This document shows positions 24,870 through 33,637 of a stretch of 56,725 nucleotides of DNA, piece by piece. Numbering within the stretch: the stretch's first letter is position 1; every line of letters begins with the position of its first letter. This DNA is from Candidatus Butyricicoccus avicola. Lineage in GTDB: Bacteria; Bacillota; Clostridia; Oscillospirales; Butyricicoccaceae. A model generated the notes under the pieces. The model did no database searches. It was not told where the DNA came from and worked only from the letters and a program-made list of their open reading frames with translations. Location: positions 1 through 56,725 of the forward strand of contig DWWZ01000071.1 in the NCBI GenBank assembly GCA_019119435.1, in the 5' to 3' direction. The position numbers were made by a program, and so were the translations under genes.

Positions 24870-26126
24870 TCACTTATTCTTCTGCACCTGGTCAAGGCGT
24901 ATGCTGCGCGTGTGGGGGATCGCCTTCCATTCCAGGCTGGGCGTAAACAGGGCATAGACATTGATCGGCACCCAGCTCATTAGGAACACCCAGTAGCCCA
25001 AGACGCCTTTGGCCATACTGAGCAGCGGTTTGCGCTCGAGAGCGATGACGCCGACCGCCAGCACGACCGTGCCGACAAAGGACAGGGCGGCCGAGAAGAG
25101 CGGCTGATACAGGATGTCGCTGTACGGCGCGAGGGCAAAGTGGATTTGCAGCGCGCCCAGCAAGCCGGACAGCGCCAAGGTCACAAGGTAGAGCGCCTGG
25201 AGCAGCGGGGCAACCAGGAACAGCAGCTGGTCCAGGCGGGCATGGAGCTGGCGGCCGGTGCGGCTGCGGTCGCGGATGAGGCGCGGGCCGTACACGCGCA
25301 GGCACTGCAGCATGCCAACCGACCAGCGGCAGCGCTGGCGCCAGGACTGGGCGAAGGTTAAGGGCTGCTCATCATAGGTCTTGGCTGCGGGCACCCAGGC
25401 GACCCGGTCGCCGTCCAGGATGCACTGGGTCGTAAACTCGAGATCCTCGGTCAAGGTCACCGTATGCCAGCCGCCGTGACGGCGCAGCCAGTCCATCGAC
25501 ACCATGAAGCCCGAGCCGTTGACCACGGCAGACAGATGGACATGGGCGCGGGTCTGGCTGAACAGGCGGTTGACCATCCAGTAATAGATGGAGTAGCAGG
25601 ACGAGATCATGCTGTCCTGCGGGTTTTTGCTGTCGCGGTAGCCCTGGCCGGCTGGCGCGCCCGCGCACCAGGCGTCATTCATCGCGGCCAGGAAGCCGGG
25701 ATCGACCAGGTTGTCTGCGTCGAACACACATACCGCGTCATAGCGGTCCTGGCGCATGAGCATATCGATGACCTGCCGCAGGGCGTCGCCCTTGGCGCGG
25801 ACCGGCTGCGGGCACTCCATAACAAGCGCGCCGGCGCGGTGGGCCGCGCCCGCCGTGTCGTCGGTGCAGTTATTTGGGATGACGATGACGTCATAGAGTT
25901 CGCGGGGATAATCCTGCGCGAGCAGGGTCTCCACGAGGTTGCCGATGACGGCCTCCTCGTTGCGCGCCGCCACCAGCACGGCGAACCGGCAGCGGGGCGC
26001 CTGGCGCGCCCACTTTTTTGCTGGGCGCAGCGCATAGGGCAGGTAAAGCGCAAAATAGACCAGATAGAGCACGGAAATCGCGCTCGATAGGAAGATCGCG
26101 GCTTTCAGCCATGGGATCAAGATCAT
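24870..26126 (-). CDS. Membrane glycosyltransferase, family 2
   Basis: A 418-residue processive-type GT2 enzyme. An N-terminal membrane helix (about 8-30) precedes the catalytic domain. A-V-L-V-A-A-R-N-E-E starts the GT-A fold, F-D-A-D-N is the D-x-D nucleotide-sugar site, T-E-D-L-E-F holds the catalytic Asp, and Q-R-C-R-W is the Q-x-x-R-W motif of processive synthases. About three to four membrane helices close the protein. It probably makes a surface polysaccharide or glycolipid at the inner membrane. It has no partner genes here and its ribosome binding site is weak. A palindromic operator candidate lies 45 bases upstream. Confidence 0.88.
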   Translation of the reverse strand: MILIPWLKAAIFLSSAISVLYLVYFALYLPYALRPAKKWARQAPRCRFAVLVAARNEEAVIGNLVETLLAQDYPRELYDVIVIPNNCTDDTAGAAHRAGALVMECPQPVRAKGDALRQVIDMLMRQDRYDAVCVFDADNLVDPGFLAAMNDAWCAGAPAGQGYRDSKNPQDSMISSCYSIYYWMVNRLFSQTRAHVHLSAVVNGSGFMVSMDWLRRHGGWHTVTLTEDLEFTTQCILDGDRVAWVPAAKTYDEQPLTFAQSWRQRCRWSVGMLQCLRVYGPRLIRDRSRTGRQLHARLDQLLFLVAPLLQALYLVTLALSGLLGALQIHFALAPYSDILYQPLFSAALSFVGTVVLAVGVIALERKPLLSMAKGVLGYWVFLMSWVPINVYALFTPSLEWKAIPHTRSIRLDQVQKNK

Positions 26127-26170
26127 ATCTTTGTGTCACACCCTTCTGTGTCGTATGGTTGTATTGCTCT

Positions 26171-26195
26171 ACTGTACTATCTGTTTTAGTACAGT
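26171..26195 (-). promoter_or_regulatory. Palindromic operator candidate upstream of the glycosyltransferase
   Basis: Perfect 9-base inverted repeat ACTGTACTA-N7-TAGTACAGT. The TGTACTA/TAGTACA arms resemble operators of small GntR-type (YtrA-like) regulators. No such regulator lies in the window. The rest of the gap 26127-26505 holds a short GC stem (26325-26349) and the cyclophilin promoter. Confidence 0.5.
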
Positions 26196-26420
26196 TAAGA
26201 TATCACAGGGAGAAGGGCCTGTCAATGGATTTAAAAAAATCTTAAGGAAATCGTAATCAAATTGTAAAAAAGGGGCGAAAACCTGTAAAACATGGCGGAG
26301 AAGCCGAAAGAAATGTGTAACCTTGCGGACAGGGCGTATATTTGTCCGCCGGGCGGCAGACGGTATGTGCCGAGGGGCGGCCGCTGGGCCGGAGAATCAT
26401 TTAAATTTACACTTTCCGCC

Positions 26421-26449
26421 TTGTATAACCGGTGCGTCTTTGCTACAAT
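26421..26449 (+). promoter_or_regulatory. Promoter of the cyclophilin gene
   Basis: TTGTAT (26421-26426), 17-base spacer, TACAAT (26444-26449), 57 bases before the ATG. Confidence 0.75.
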
Positions 26450-26505
26450 AAGAGTAAACCGAATCCAAAATACGGAAATCCACGAAATGGAGCGTTTCTT
26501 TGACT

Positions 26506-27024
26506 ATGAAAAATCCTGTCATTACGATTGAAATGGAATCCGGCGGCAAGATCGTCGCCGAGCTGTACCCCGAGGTTGCCCCCAACACTGTGCGCAACTT
26601 CGTAAGCCTGGCCCAGCAGGGCTTTTATAATGGCACCATCTTCCACCGTGTCATCCCGGGCTTTATGATCCAGGGCGGCGACCCCGAGGGCACCGGCATG
26701 GGTGGCCCGGACTACTGCATCCGCGGCGAGTTCACGGCAAACGGCTTCCAGAATGACCTGGCGCACACGCGCGGCGTGCTGTCCATGGCCCGCACGATGG
26801 AGCCGGATTCTGCCGGGTCGCAGTTCTTCATTATGACCGACGATGCGCCGCACCTGGACGGCCAGTACGCTGCGTTCGGCATGGTCACCGAGGGCATGGA
26901 CGTGGTCGATGCGATCGTCAACACCCCCCGTGACTGGAACGACCGCCCGCGCGCCGAGCAGAAGATGGCCTCGGTCACCGTCGAGACCTTTGGCGAGACG
27001 TATGACGCGCCCGAGAAGGTCTGA
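26506..27024 (+). CDS. Peptidyl-prolyl cis-trans isomerase (cyclophilin type)
   Basis: A 172-residue cytosolic cyclophilin that speeds proline isomerisation in folding proteins. Core motifs are V-R-N-F-V-S-L-A, F-H-R-V-I-P-G-F-M-I-Q-G-G-D with the catalytic Arg, M-A-R and S-A-G-S-Q-F-F-I, and F-G-M-V-T-E-G-M-D-V-V. There is no signal peptide. The ATG at 26506 matches homologues, but the only GGAG is 13 bases away; a TTG at 26500, 7 bases from it, would add two residues and could be the real start. Confidence 0.93.
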   Translation: MKNPVITIEMESGGKIVAELYPEVAPNTVRNFVSLAQQGFYNGTIFHRVIPGFMIQGGDPEGTGMGGPDYCIRGEFTANGFQNDLAHTRGVLSMARTMEPDSAGSQFFIMTDDAPHLDGQYAAFGMVTEGMDVVDAIVNTPRDWNDRPRAEQKMASVTVETFGETYDAPEKV

Positions 27025-27069
27025 GCTAGGCCCAAGTTTTTGATTTTATAGTGATTGAGAGGAACCGCC

Positions 27070-27993
27070 ATGCGTTATTCCAACCGTGATTCATTTGTCC
27101 TGGCCTCGCCCAGCGCGATGGGGAGGGAGCTGTGCAGCCTGGAGGCTGTCATGGCCGGCATAGCCGCCGGCGCGCGCGGCTGCGTGCTGCCCGTGAGCAC
27201 CTCCAAGGATGGCATCACACTGGTCTGCGCCACGGGTAGCTACCGCGCGGCCCAGACCGGCGAGACGCTGACGGCCTGCGACCACGACTTTGCCTCCCTG
27301 CGCGCGGCTTATCCCAAGATCGTCTCCTTTGGCCAGGCGCTCGAGTGCGTGAAAGCCGCCGGCGGCGGGCTGGGCGTTGAGCTGCACCACCATCAGGCCG
27401 CGGCCCAGGTGCGCGTGTCGCTCAAGTATTCCGAATATCTGGACAAGGCGTATTTCTGCGGCCTGCCCATGGAGGAGGCCGGCCGCCTGGCCGCGCGCTA
27501 TCCGGATATCCAGGTCATGGCCGACCTGGACGAGACGCCCGAAGACTCGGTCGCCTTTGTCCGCTCGGCCCAGAACCTGCGCCTGTTCGGCCTGCGCGGC
27601 GCGCCCGGGGTCCTGAGCGAGGCGCTGTGCAATGAGGCGCTGCGCTGCGGCCTGTTCCTGGCCTCGACCGACACGAGCGATCCCGAGGCGCTGCGCTGCA
27701 TGAAGGCGCGCGGCGTCAACTTCATCGAGACCAGCCGGCCCGACCTCGCCGCCACCCTGATGGCGCCCGACCCTGAGCTGGAACCCGAACCCGAGCCGCA
27801 GGAGGAGACCTTTGTGCCCTTCTCCAACACCGGATCGGCCGAGTTTATCCCGTACTATGAGCGCGAGGAAAATGAGGACGGCGACTGCACGGCGGATGAC
27901 GGCGGCGCGGACCGTCCCGAAGCGCCTGCGGCGCAAGACCAGCCGCAGGCGGACGGGGAGCCGGACACGGTTGAGGCCGGGGGACAGGCCTGA
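27070..27993 (+). CDS. Degenerate glycerophosphodiester phosphodiesterase-like protein with acidic tail
   Basis: A 307-residue protein. The first 230 residues follow the GDPD TIM-barrel layout: S-L-E-A-V-M-A-G-I-A-A-G-A-R-G, then S-K-D-G-I-T-L-V, a central V-E-L-H-H and a final F-I-E-T-S-R-P-D-L. The catalytic features are lost: the H-R-G start is replaced by A-S-P-S, the E-x-D strand by V-L-P-V-S, and the H-D after K-D-G by A-T. The C-terminal 80 residues are Glu/Asp/Pro-rich and probably unstructured. It lies 45 bases after the cyclophilin gene. It is likely a pseudoenzyme with a binding or scaffold role; the function is unknown. Confidence 0.65.
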   Translation: MRYSNRDSFVLASPSAMGRELCSLEAVMAGIAAGARGCVLPVSTSKDGITLVCATGSYRAAQTGETLTACDHDFASLRAAYPKIVSFGQALECVKAAGGGLGVELHHHQAAAQVRVSLKYSEYLDKAYFCGLPMEEAGRLAARYPDIQVMADLDETPEDSVAFVRSAQNLRLFGLRGAPGVLSEALCNEALRCGLFLASTDTSDPEALRCMKARGVNFIETSRPDLAATLMAPDPELEPEPEPQEETFVPFSNTGSAEFIPYYEREENEDGDCTADDGGADRPEAPAAQDQPQADGEPDTVEAGGQA

Positions 27994-28092
27994 CGGCCGT
28001 CCCGCCGCCCGGCTGGCAAAACCACATGTTTGGGGCCGGAGCGGCCCCCTTTTTTCGGGCGCTTTCTATTTTTCCTTTGGAGGGCAATCCCT

Positions 28093-29979
28093 TTGGCTGA
28101 TATTACCATACAGAATCTGACAAAATATTACGGCGACCGGCTCATCCTGTCCGACCTCAATTTTGACATCCAGCCGGGCGAGAAAGTCGCGATTTTAGGG
28201 CCGAATGGCGCGGGCAAGACCACCCTTTTGCATATCATCGCCGGCCGCCTGCCCTATGACGGCGGCCACGTAGCCATCGGCGCCGGGCGCACGGTCGGCG
28301 TCATCGACCAGATGCCGGTGTACGATCCGGCGGCCACGGTCGAAGACGTGCTGCGCACAGCCTTCGCCCGGGCGCATGAGGTGCGCGCGGCGATGGACGA
28401 GCTGGAAGCGCAGATGGCCCAGCATCCGGACAACGACAGCCTGCTGCGCCGCTATGGCGCCCTGCAGCAGAAGCTCGACGCGCTGGGCGGCTATGACCAT
28501 GACTTTGAGGTGGACAAGGTGTGCAACGGCCTGGAGATCCCCCAGGCCCAGCGCACCCAGCTCTTTTCACAGCTCTCAGGCGGCGAAAAAACCCGCGTCA
28601 ACTTGGCGCGCATCATCCTGGAGCAGACCGATATCCTGCTGCTCGACGAGCCGACCAACCACCTGGACCTGGACGCGGTGCGCTGGCTGGGCGATTACCT
28701 GGAAACCTATGCGGGCACGGTTGTGACCGTCTCGCATGACCGGTACTTCCTGGACCAGTGCTGCGACCGCATCATCGAGATCCATGACACCACCTGCGAA
28801 TTTTACGCCGGGTCGTACTCTTACTATGCCGAAGAACGCGAGCGCCGCTATGAGCAGCGCATGGCCGAGCATGAAAACCAGATGGCCGAGCGCAAGCGCC
28901 TGGAGGCTACCGCGCGCAAGATGCATGAGCACGGCACGGAAAAACTTGCCAAGCGCGCCGCGTCCATCGAGAAGCGCATCGCGCGCATGAAAGTCACCGA
29001 CCGTCCCAAGAAGGACAAGAAGATGTCGGTGACGTTCGGCGACCCGAACTATGAGACCGAGGATGTGCTCAAGGTACGTGGGATTACGAAAAGTTATGAT
29101 GGACGAAAAATATTACAAGATGTAACATTTAATGTGCGCAACGGCGAGCGTGTCGCCATCCTGGGCGACAACGGCGCGGGCAAGACCACCCTTCTGCGCA
29201 TCATCTTGGGCGAGGAGACTGCCGATGAGGGCACGGTCAAAAAAGGCCAGGGCCTGCGCCCGGCCTACCTGCCCCAGCAGGTGCACTTTGCAAACGAGGG
29301 CAGGAACCTCATCGATACGCTCATCTACGATAAGAACGTTACCATGCAGACCGCCCGCAACCGGCTGGGCGCGTTCCGCTTTTCGGGCGAGGACCAGCTC
29401 AAGATCGTGCGCACGCTGTCGGGCGGCGAGAAGAGCCGCCTGCGCCTGTGCGAGCTCATGTACGACCCGCTCAACATGCTCGTACTCGACGAACCGACCA
29501 ACCACCTGGACCTGATGAGCCGCGAGTGGATTGAGGAGGCGGTCGAGGCGTTCACCGGCACGCTGCTCTTCGTCAGCCATGACCGGTATTTTGTCTCACG
29601 CTTTGCCACCCGGGTCATCTATCTGGAAAACGGCACCTATACCGATTTCACCGGCAGCTACGAGGCGTTTTTGGCCTACCGCGAGCGGCAGAAGGCCGAG
29701 GCGGCGGCCGCGGCCCCGGCCAGCGCGCCCCAGAAGGCTGAGAAGGCCCAAAAGCCCAAACCCAAGGGCGGCACCAAAAATATCGCCAAAAAAGTCGCCG
29801 TGCTGGAGCGGGAGATCGCCCAGCTCGAGGAGCGCATGGCAGCCCTGGAAGAGCAGATGGCGGCCTGCGGCGCGGACGCCGGGAAACTCATGGAACTCAT
29901 GCAGGAGCGCGAGACGGTGGACGCCGCGCTGGCCGAAAAGATGGCTGCATGGGAGGAGCTTGCGGCGCAGATCGAGTGA
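28093..29979 (+). CDS. ABC-F family ATP-binding protein
   Basis: A 628-residue soluble protein with two ABC ATPase domains and no membrane segment. Each has Walker A (G-P-N-G-A-G-K-T-T, G-D-N-G-A-G-K-T-T), a signature (L-S-G-G-E-K-T-R, L-S-G-G-E-K-S-R) and Walker B (L-L-D-E-P-T-N-H-L-D, V-L-D-E-P-T-N-H-L-D). A charged linker of the P-site tRNA interaction type sits between them (about 240-330), and a Lys/Ala-rich coiled coil ends the protein. Such proteins act on ribosomes as translation factors or antibiotic-protection factors. The TTG at 28093 with GGAGGG is the best start. An A/T-rich codon patch begins the second domain (about 29088-29135). Confidence 0.93.
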   Translation: MADITIQNLTKYYGDRLILSDLNFDIQPGEKVAILGPNGAGKTTLLHIIAGRLPYDGGHVAIGAGRTVGVIDQMPVYDPAATVEDVLRTAFARAHEVRAAMDELEAQMAQHPDNDSLLRRYGALQQKLDALGGYDHDFEVDKVCNGLEIPQAQRTQLFSQLSGGEKTRVNLARIILEQTDILLLDEPTNHLDLDAVRWLGDYLETYAGTVVTVSHDRYFLDQCCDRIIEIHDTTCEFYAGSYSYYAEERERRYEQRMAEHENQMAERKRLEATARKMHEHGTEKLAKRAASIEKRIARMKVTDRPKKDKKMSVTFGDPNYETEDVLKVRGITKSYDGRKILQDVTFNVRNGERVAILGDNGAGKTTLLRIILGEETADEGTVKKGQGLRPAYLPQQVHFANEGRNLIDTLIYDKNVTMQTARNRLGAFRFSGEDQLKIVRTLSGGEKSRLRLCELMYDPLNMLVLDEPTNHLDLMSREWIEEAVEAFTGTLLFVSHDRYFVSRFATRVIYLENGTYTDFTGSYEAFLAYRERQKAEAAAAAPASAPQKAEKAQKPKPKGGTKNIAKKVAVLEREIAQLEERMAALEEQMAACGADAGKLMELMQERETVDAALAEKMAAWEELAAQIE

Positions 29980-30007
29980 TGTGCCGCGCGGAAGGAGGGA
30001 GCGCCTT

Positions 30008-30763
30008 GTGACCAAGTCTACAAAATTTTGGCTGATTTTGGCCGCTGTACTGATCGGCGCCGGCCTGTTCTTTTTGCCGTTCTCACCCATCCGCTTTGGC
30101 GGGTATTTCCTGGTCGCGCTCGGCGCGTGCTGCGCGGGCGAGGGCTGGATGACCTGGCTTGCGCCCAAAAAGCGTGCCGCGCGGGTGCTCTCGCGTGTGG
30201 GGCTTGTGCTGTTTACCCTGTTCTGCCTGTCTTTTGTGGGCATTCAGGGCCTGATCGTCAGCGGCGAACATGCCGACCCCGAGGCGGATGATGCGCAGTA
30301 TGTGCTGGTCCTGGGCGCGCACATCTTGCAGGACCGGCCATCGGATGCGCTCATTGAGCGGCTCAAGACCGCCGATGCGTTTTTGGAGGCGCATCCGGAC
30401 GCGACCGCCATCCTGTGCGGCGGGCAGGGCGTCAATGAGCCCATGCCCGAATCCCACATGATGCAGCAGTATATGGTGGAGGTCTTGGGCACCGACCCCG
30501 ACCGCCTGCTCATTGAAGATACGTCGCGCAATACCATCCAGAATATCGCCAACGCCAAAGCCCTGTACGGCCTGGAAGACGCCCGCTGTGCAGTGATTTC
30601 AAGCGATTTCCACCTGGCCCGCGCGCGCAAGCTCATGGAGCAGGCCGGGCTGGACCCTTACGGCGTGCCGGCGCCTGTGCCCAACCTGCCGCTGGCCGCG
30701 GCCTCCCACATGCGGGAGTACTGCTCTACCTTGGGGCTCATCCTCACAGGACGGTATTTTTAA
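30008..30763 (+). CDS. YdcF-family (DUF218) membrane protein
   Basis: A 251-residue protein with two N-terminal membrane helices (about 7-40 and 55-80), then a DUF218 Rossmann-like domain: V-L-V-L-G-A-H-I, I-L-C-G-G-Q-G, L-I-E-D-T-S-R-N-T and I-S-S-D-F-H-L-A-R-A. The domain faces the outside in relatives such as SanA/ElyC, which influence envelope integrity. Biochemical function is unclear. GTG at 30008 is used because GGAGGG is 7 bases upstream. Confidence 0.88.
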   Translation: MTKSTKFWLILAAVLIGAGLFFLPFSPIRFGGYFLVALGACCAGEGWMTWLAPKKRAARVLSRVGLVLFTLFCLSFVGIQGLIVSGEHADPEADDAQYVLVLGAHILQDRPSDALIERLKTADAFLEAHPDATAILCGGQGVNEPMPESHMMQQYMVEVLGTDPDRLLIEDTSRNTIQNIANAKALYGLEDARCAVISSDFHLARARKLMEQAGLDPYGVPAPVPNLPLAAASHMREYCSTLGLILTGRYF

Positions 30764-30817
30764 GGGGGCGTGCCGCCACCTACGACGTTTTTTAATTCAC
30801 AATAAGAGGTTTTTTCT

Positions 30818-31882
30818 ATGCTCGATAAACTCAGTGCGCTGACCGCGCGGTTCGATGAGATCGAGGCGCGCCTGGCCGCGCCCGGCCTGTATGACGACCC
30901 TGCGGCAGCCGCCAAACTGCTCAAGGAGCGCAACCGCCTGGAACCTATCGTCTCTGCCATTCGCGCGCGCGACCAGGCGCTGCGCACAATGGACGAGGCG
31001 CGGGAACTGATGCACGACCCGGAAATGCGCGATTTTGCGCAGGAAGAGTTTGCTGAGGCCCAGGGACAGGTGCAATCGCTGGAGGAGGAGCTCAAGGTGC
31101 TGCTCCTGCCCCGCGACCCCAACGACGACAAGAATATCATCGTCGAGATCCGCGGCGGCGCGGGCGGCGAGGAGTCCGCCCTATTCGCCCACTCGCTCCT
31201 GCGCATGTACACCATGTATGCCGAAAAGCACGGCTGGACGACCGAGATCTTGTCCATGAACGCCACCGAGCTTGGCGGCTGCAAGGAGGTCGTGTTCCAG
31301 ATCGCGGGCGACGGCGTGTACTCCCGCCTCAAGTTCGAGTCCGGCGTGCACCGCGTGCAGCGCGTGCCCGAGACCGAGAGCCAGGGCCGCGTGCACACCT
31401 CGACCGTGACCGTCGCCGTGCTGCCCGAGGCCGAGGAGGTCGATTTTGAAATCAACCCGGCCGACCTCAAGATCGACACCTTCCGCTCGTCGGGCGCGGG
31501 CGGCCAGCACATTAACAAGACCGAGTCCGCCATCCGCATCACCCACCTGCCGACCGGCACGGTGGTCGAGTGCCAGGACGAGCGCAGCCAGCACAAAAAC
31601 CGCGACAAGGCCATGCGCGTTCTGCGCACCCGGCTGTACGAGGCCGAGTGCGAAAAACAGAACGCTGCCATCGCGGCCGAGCGCCGCGCCCAGGTCGGCA
31701 CCGGCGACCGCTCGGAACGCATCCGCACCTACAATTTCCCGGAAAACCGGGTGTCCGACCACCGTATCAAGATGACGATCTATAAGCTGGACCAGTTTCT
31801 GGACGGCGATATGGACGAGATTATTGATGCGCTCATCGCGGCCGATACGGCACGCCGCCTGCAGGAGCAGGGCGAGGCGTGA
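30818..31882 (+). CDS. prfA: Peptide chain release factor 1
   Basis: A 354-residue RF1 that reads UAA and UAG. The tripeptide that reads the stop codon is P-E-T (in R-V-P-E-T-E-S-Q-G-R), and the G-G-Q motif that triggers hydrolysis is in G-A-G-G-Q-H-I-N-K near residue 228. The length and helical N-terminus are typical. The prmC methyltransferase gene, which usually follows, is absent; instead sua5-type and coaE genes follow. RBS is AGAGG. Confidence 0.97.
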   Translation: MLDKLSALTARFDEIEARLAAPGLYDDPAAAAKLLKERNRLEPIVSAIRARDQALRTMDEARELMHDPEMRDFAQEEFAEAQGQVQSLEEELKVLLLPRDPNDDKNIIVEIRGGAGGEESALFAHSLLRMYTMYAEKHGWTTEILSMNATELGGCKEVVFQIAGDGVYSRLKFESGVHRVQRVPETESQGRVHTSTVTVAVLPEAEEVDFEINPADLKIDTFRSSGAGGQHINKTESAIRITHLPTGTVVECQDERSQHKNRDKAMRVLRTRLYEAECEKQNAAIAAERRAQVGTGDRSERIRTYNFPENRVSDHRIKMTIYKLDQFLDGDMDEIIDALIAADTARRLQEQGEA

Positions 31883-31935
31883 TGTGTACGCACGCATTGT
31901 AATATTTCGTATAAATATAACAGGGAGTGTATTCC

Positions 31936-32958
31936 ATGAACACGTTGCTCTTGCGCCCGGAGGACGCGGGCGCAATCGAACAGGCGGGCGCGCTCCTGGC
32001 CGCGGGCCAGGTCGTGGGTATCCCGACCGAGACTGTCTACGGCCTGGGCGCAAATGCGCTCAATGACGCGGCCGTCCGGCAGATCTTTGCCGCCAAGGGC
32101 CGCCCGGCCGATAACCCGCTCATCGTCCATATCGCAGACTTCGACCAGATTTACGGCCTGGTGGCGGAGGTCCCGGAGGCGGCCCGCCGCCTGGCTGACG
32201 CCTATTGGCCCGGCCCCATGACCATCATCCTGCCCAAAGCAGACTGCATCCCGGACGCGGTCTCGGCCGGCCTGACCACGGTCGGCATCCGCCTGCCGTC
32301 CCACCCGGTCGCGCGCGCGGTCATCCGCGCGGCGGGCGTGCCCATCGCCGCGCCCTCGGCCAACACTTCGGGCCGCCCCTCGACCACGACGGCGGCGCAC
32401 GTCATGGAGGATATGGCGGGCAAGATTGCGGCCGTCGTGGACGGCGGGCCCTGCCAGGTCGGCGTGGAGTCGACGGTCATCTCGCTGGCCGGCGAGAAGC
32501 CACGCTTGCTGCGGCCGGGCGGCATCTCGCTTGAGCAGCTCGAGGCCGTGCTCGGCCCGGTCGAGGTCGACCGCGCTGTGCGCGAGCAGATCGGGGACGA
32601 CGTGCGGGTGTCCGCGCCCGGCATGAAGTACCGCCACTATGCGCCCCACGCGCCGGTGACGGCCGTGTGCGGCGATCCGGCCAAGGGCGCCGATTACATC
32701 GCCGCCCATCTGACGGGCAAGTCGGGCGTGATCTGTTTTGACGAGTTCGCCGGCCGTTTCCCCGGCCATGTGGTGCGTACCATCGGCCGCGCAGACGACC
32801 AGGCGTCCCAGGCGCACGCCATCTTTGACGCGCTGCGCGCCTTTGACCACACCGATGTAGCTGCCATCTTCGCCCAGTGCCCGGACGACACCGGCATTGG
32901 ACTGGCCGTGGCCAACCGCCTCAAAAAAGCGGCCGGCTTCCACATCATTGAGGTGTGA
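31936..32958 (+). CDS. Threonylcarbamoyl-AMP synthase (Sua5 type)
   Basis: A 340-residue YrdC/Sua5 enzyme that makes threonylcarbamoyl-AMP for the t6A modification of tRNA A37. The YrdC domain has I-P-T-E-T-V-Y-G-L-G-A and K-G-R-P-A-D-N-P-L, then A-P-S-A-N-T-S-G-R-P-S. The extra C-terminal Sua5 domain starts after the linker S-A-P-G-M-K-Y-R-H-Y-A-P. It works with TsaB and TsaE, encoded at 51292-52421. RBS GGGAG lies upstream of ATG 31936. Confidence 0.93.
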   Translation: MNTLLLRPEDAGAIEQAGALLAAGQVVGIPTETVYGLGANALNDAAVRQIFAAKGRPADNPLIVHIADFDQIYGLVAEVPEAARRLADAYWPGPMTIILPKADCIPDAVSAGLTTVGIRLPSHPVARAVIRAAGVPIAAPSANTSGRPSTTTAAHVMEDMAGKIAAVVDGGPCQVGVESTVISLAGEKPRLLRPGGISLEQLEAVLGPVEVDRAVREQIGDDVRVSAPGMKYRHYAPHAPVTAVCGDPAKGADYIAAHLTGKSGVICFDEFAGRFPGHVVRTIGRADDQASQAHAIFDALRAFDHTDVAAIFAQCPDDTGIGLAVANRLKKAAGFHIIEV

Positions 32959-32962
32959 GGCC

Positions 32963-33568
32963 ATGAAGATCTATGGATTGACCGGCGGCTCGGGCGCGGG
33001 CAAGAGCGCGGCTGCCGCCCTGCTCACGCAGCGCGGCTTTGGCTGGGTGGACGCAGACGCGGTGTACCGCGGCCTGTGCGTGCCTGGCAGTGCGCTCATC
33101 CGTGCATTGCATCGCGCATTTGGGGACATCCTGACCCCAGAGGGCGCGCTGGACCGCCCAAAACTTTCCCAAATTGTATTCTCCGACCCTGCGCGCCTGA
33201 AACAGCTCAACGACATCACCCGTCCGCACATCTGGCAGGCGAGTGAAGAGGAGTTTCACAAGCTGGCAGAACAGGGCATCGGGCGCATCCTCTATGACGC
33301 GCCCACGCTGTTCCAGGCCGGCCTGGACGGCGCCTGCGACGCGGTTATCGGCGTGATCGCCCGGCGTGAGACGCGCATCGCGCGCATCATGGCGCGTGAC
33401 GGCCTGACCGAGGACGCGGCAAAAGCCCGGATCGACGCGCAGCCGGACAGCGCATTTTATCGTGCCCGCTGTGACTTCGTGCTCGATAACGATGGCAGCC
33501 TGGACGATCTGAAAGCGCAGGTCGACGCGCTCTGCCGCCGCTTGGATGGGCCCCAGGGCAGAGGATAG
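32963..33568 (+). CDS. coaE: Dephospho-CoA kinase
   Basis: A 201-residue P-loop kinase for the final step of coenzyme A synthesis. Walker A is L-T-G-G-S-G-A-G-K-S at residues 6-15; D-A-D-A-V-Y-R follows, and H-I-W-Q-A-S-E stands where P-x-I is typical. Y-D-A-P-T-L-F-Q-A-G-L is the variant of the V-P-L-L-F-E motif. It starts four bases after the stop of the sua5-type gene, implying an operon. Confidence 0.92.
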   Translation: MKIYGLTGGSGAGKSAAAALLTQRGFGWVDADAVYRGLCVPGSALIRALHRAFGDILTPEGALDRPKLSQIVFSDPARLKQLNDITRPHIWQASEEEFHKLAEQGIGRILYDAPTLFQAGLDGACDAVIGVIARRETRIARIMARDGLTEDAAKARIDAQPDSAFYRARCDFVLDNDGSLDDLKAQVDALCRRLDGPQGRG

Positions 33569-33637
33569 GGCCGAGCCCCGCGGGGGTCTCGCCCTTTTTC
33601 GCTTATTTTTTCAACCATATAAAGGAGCATCACCACT

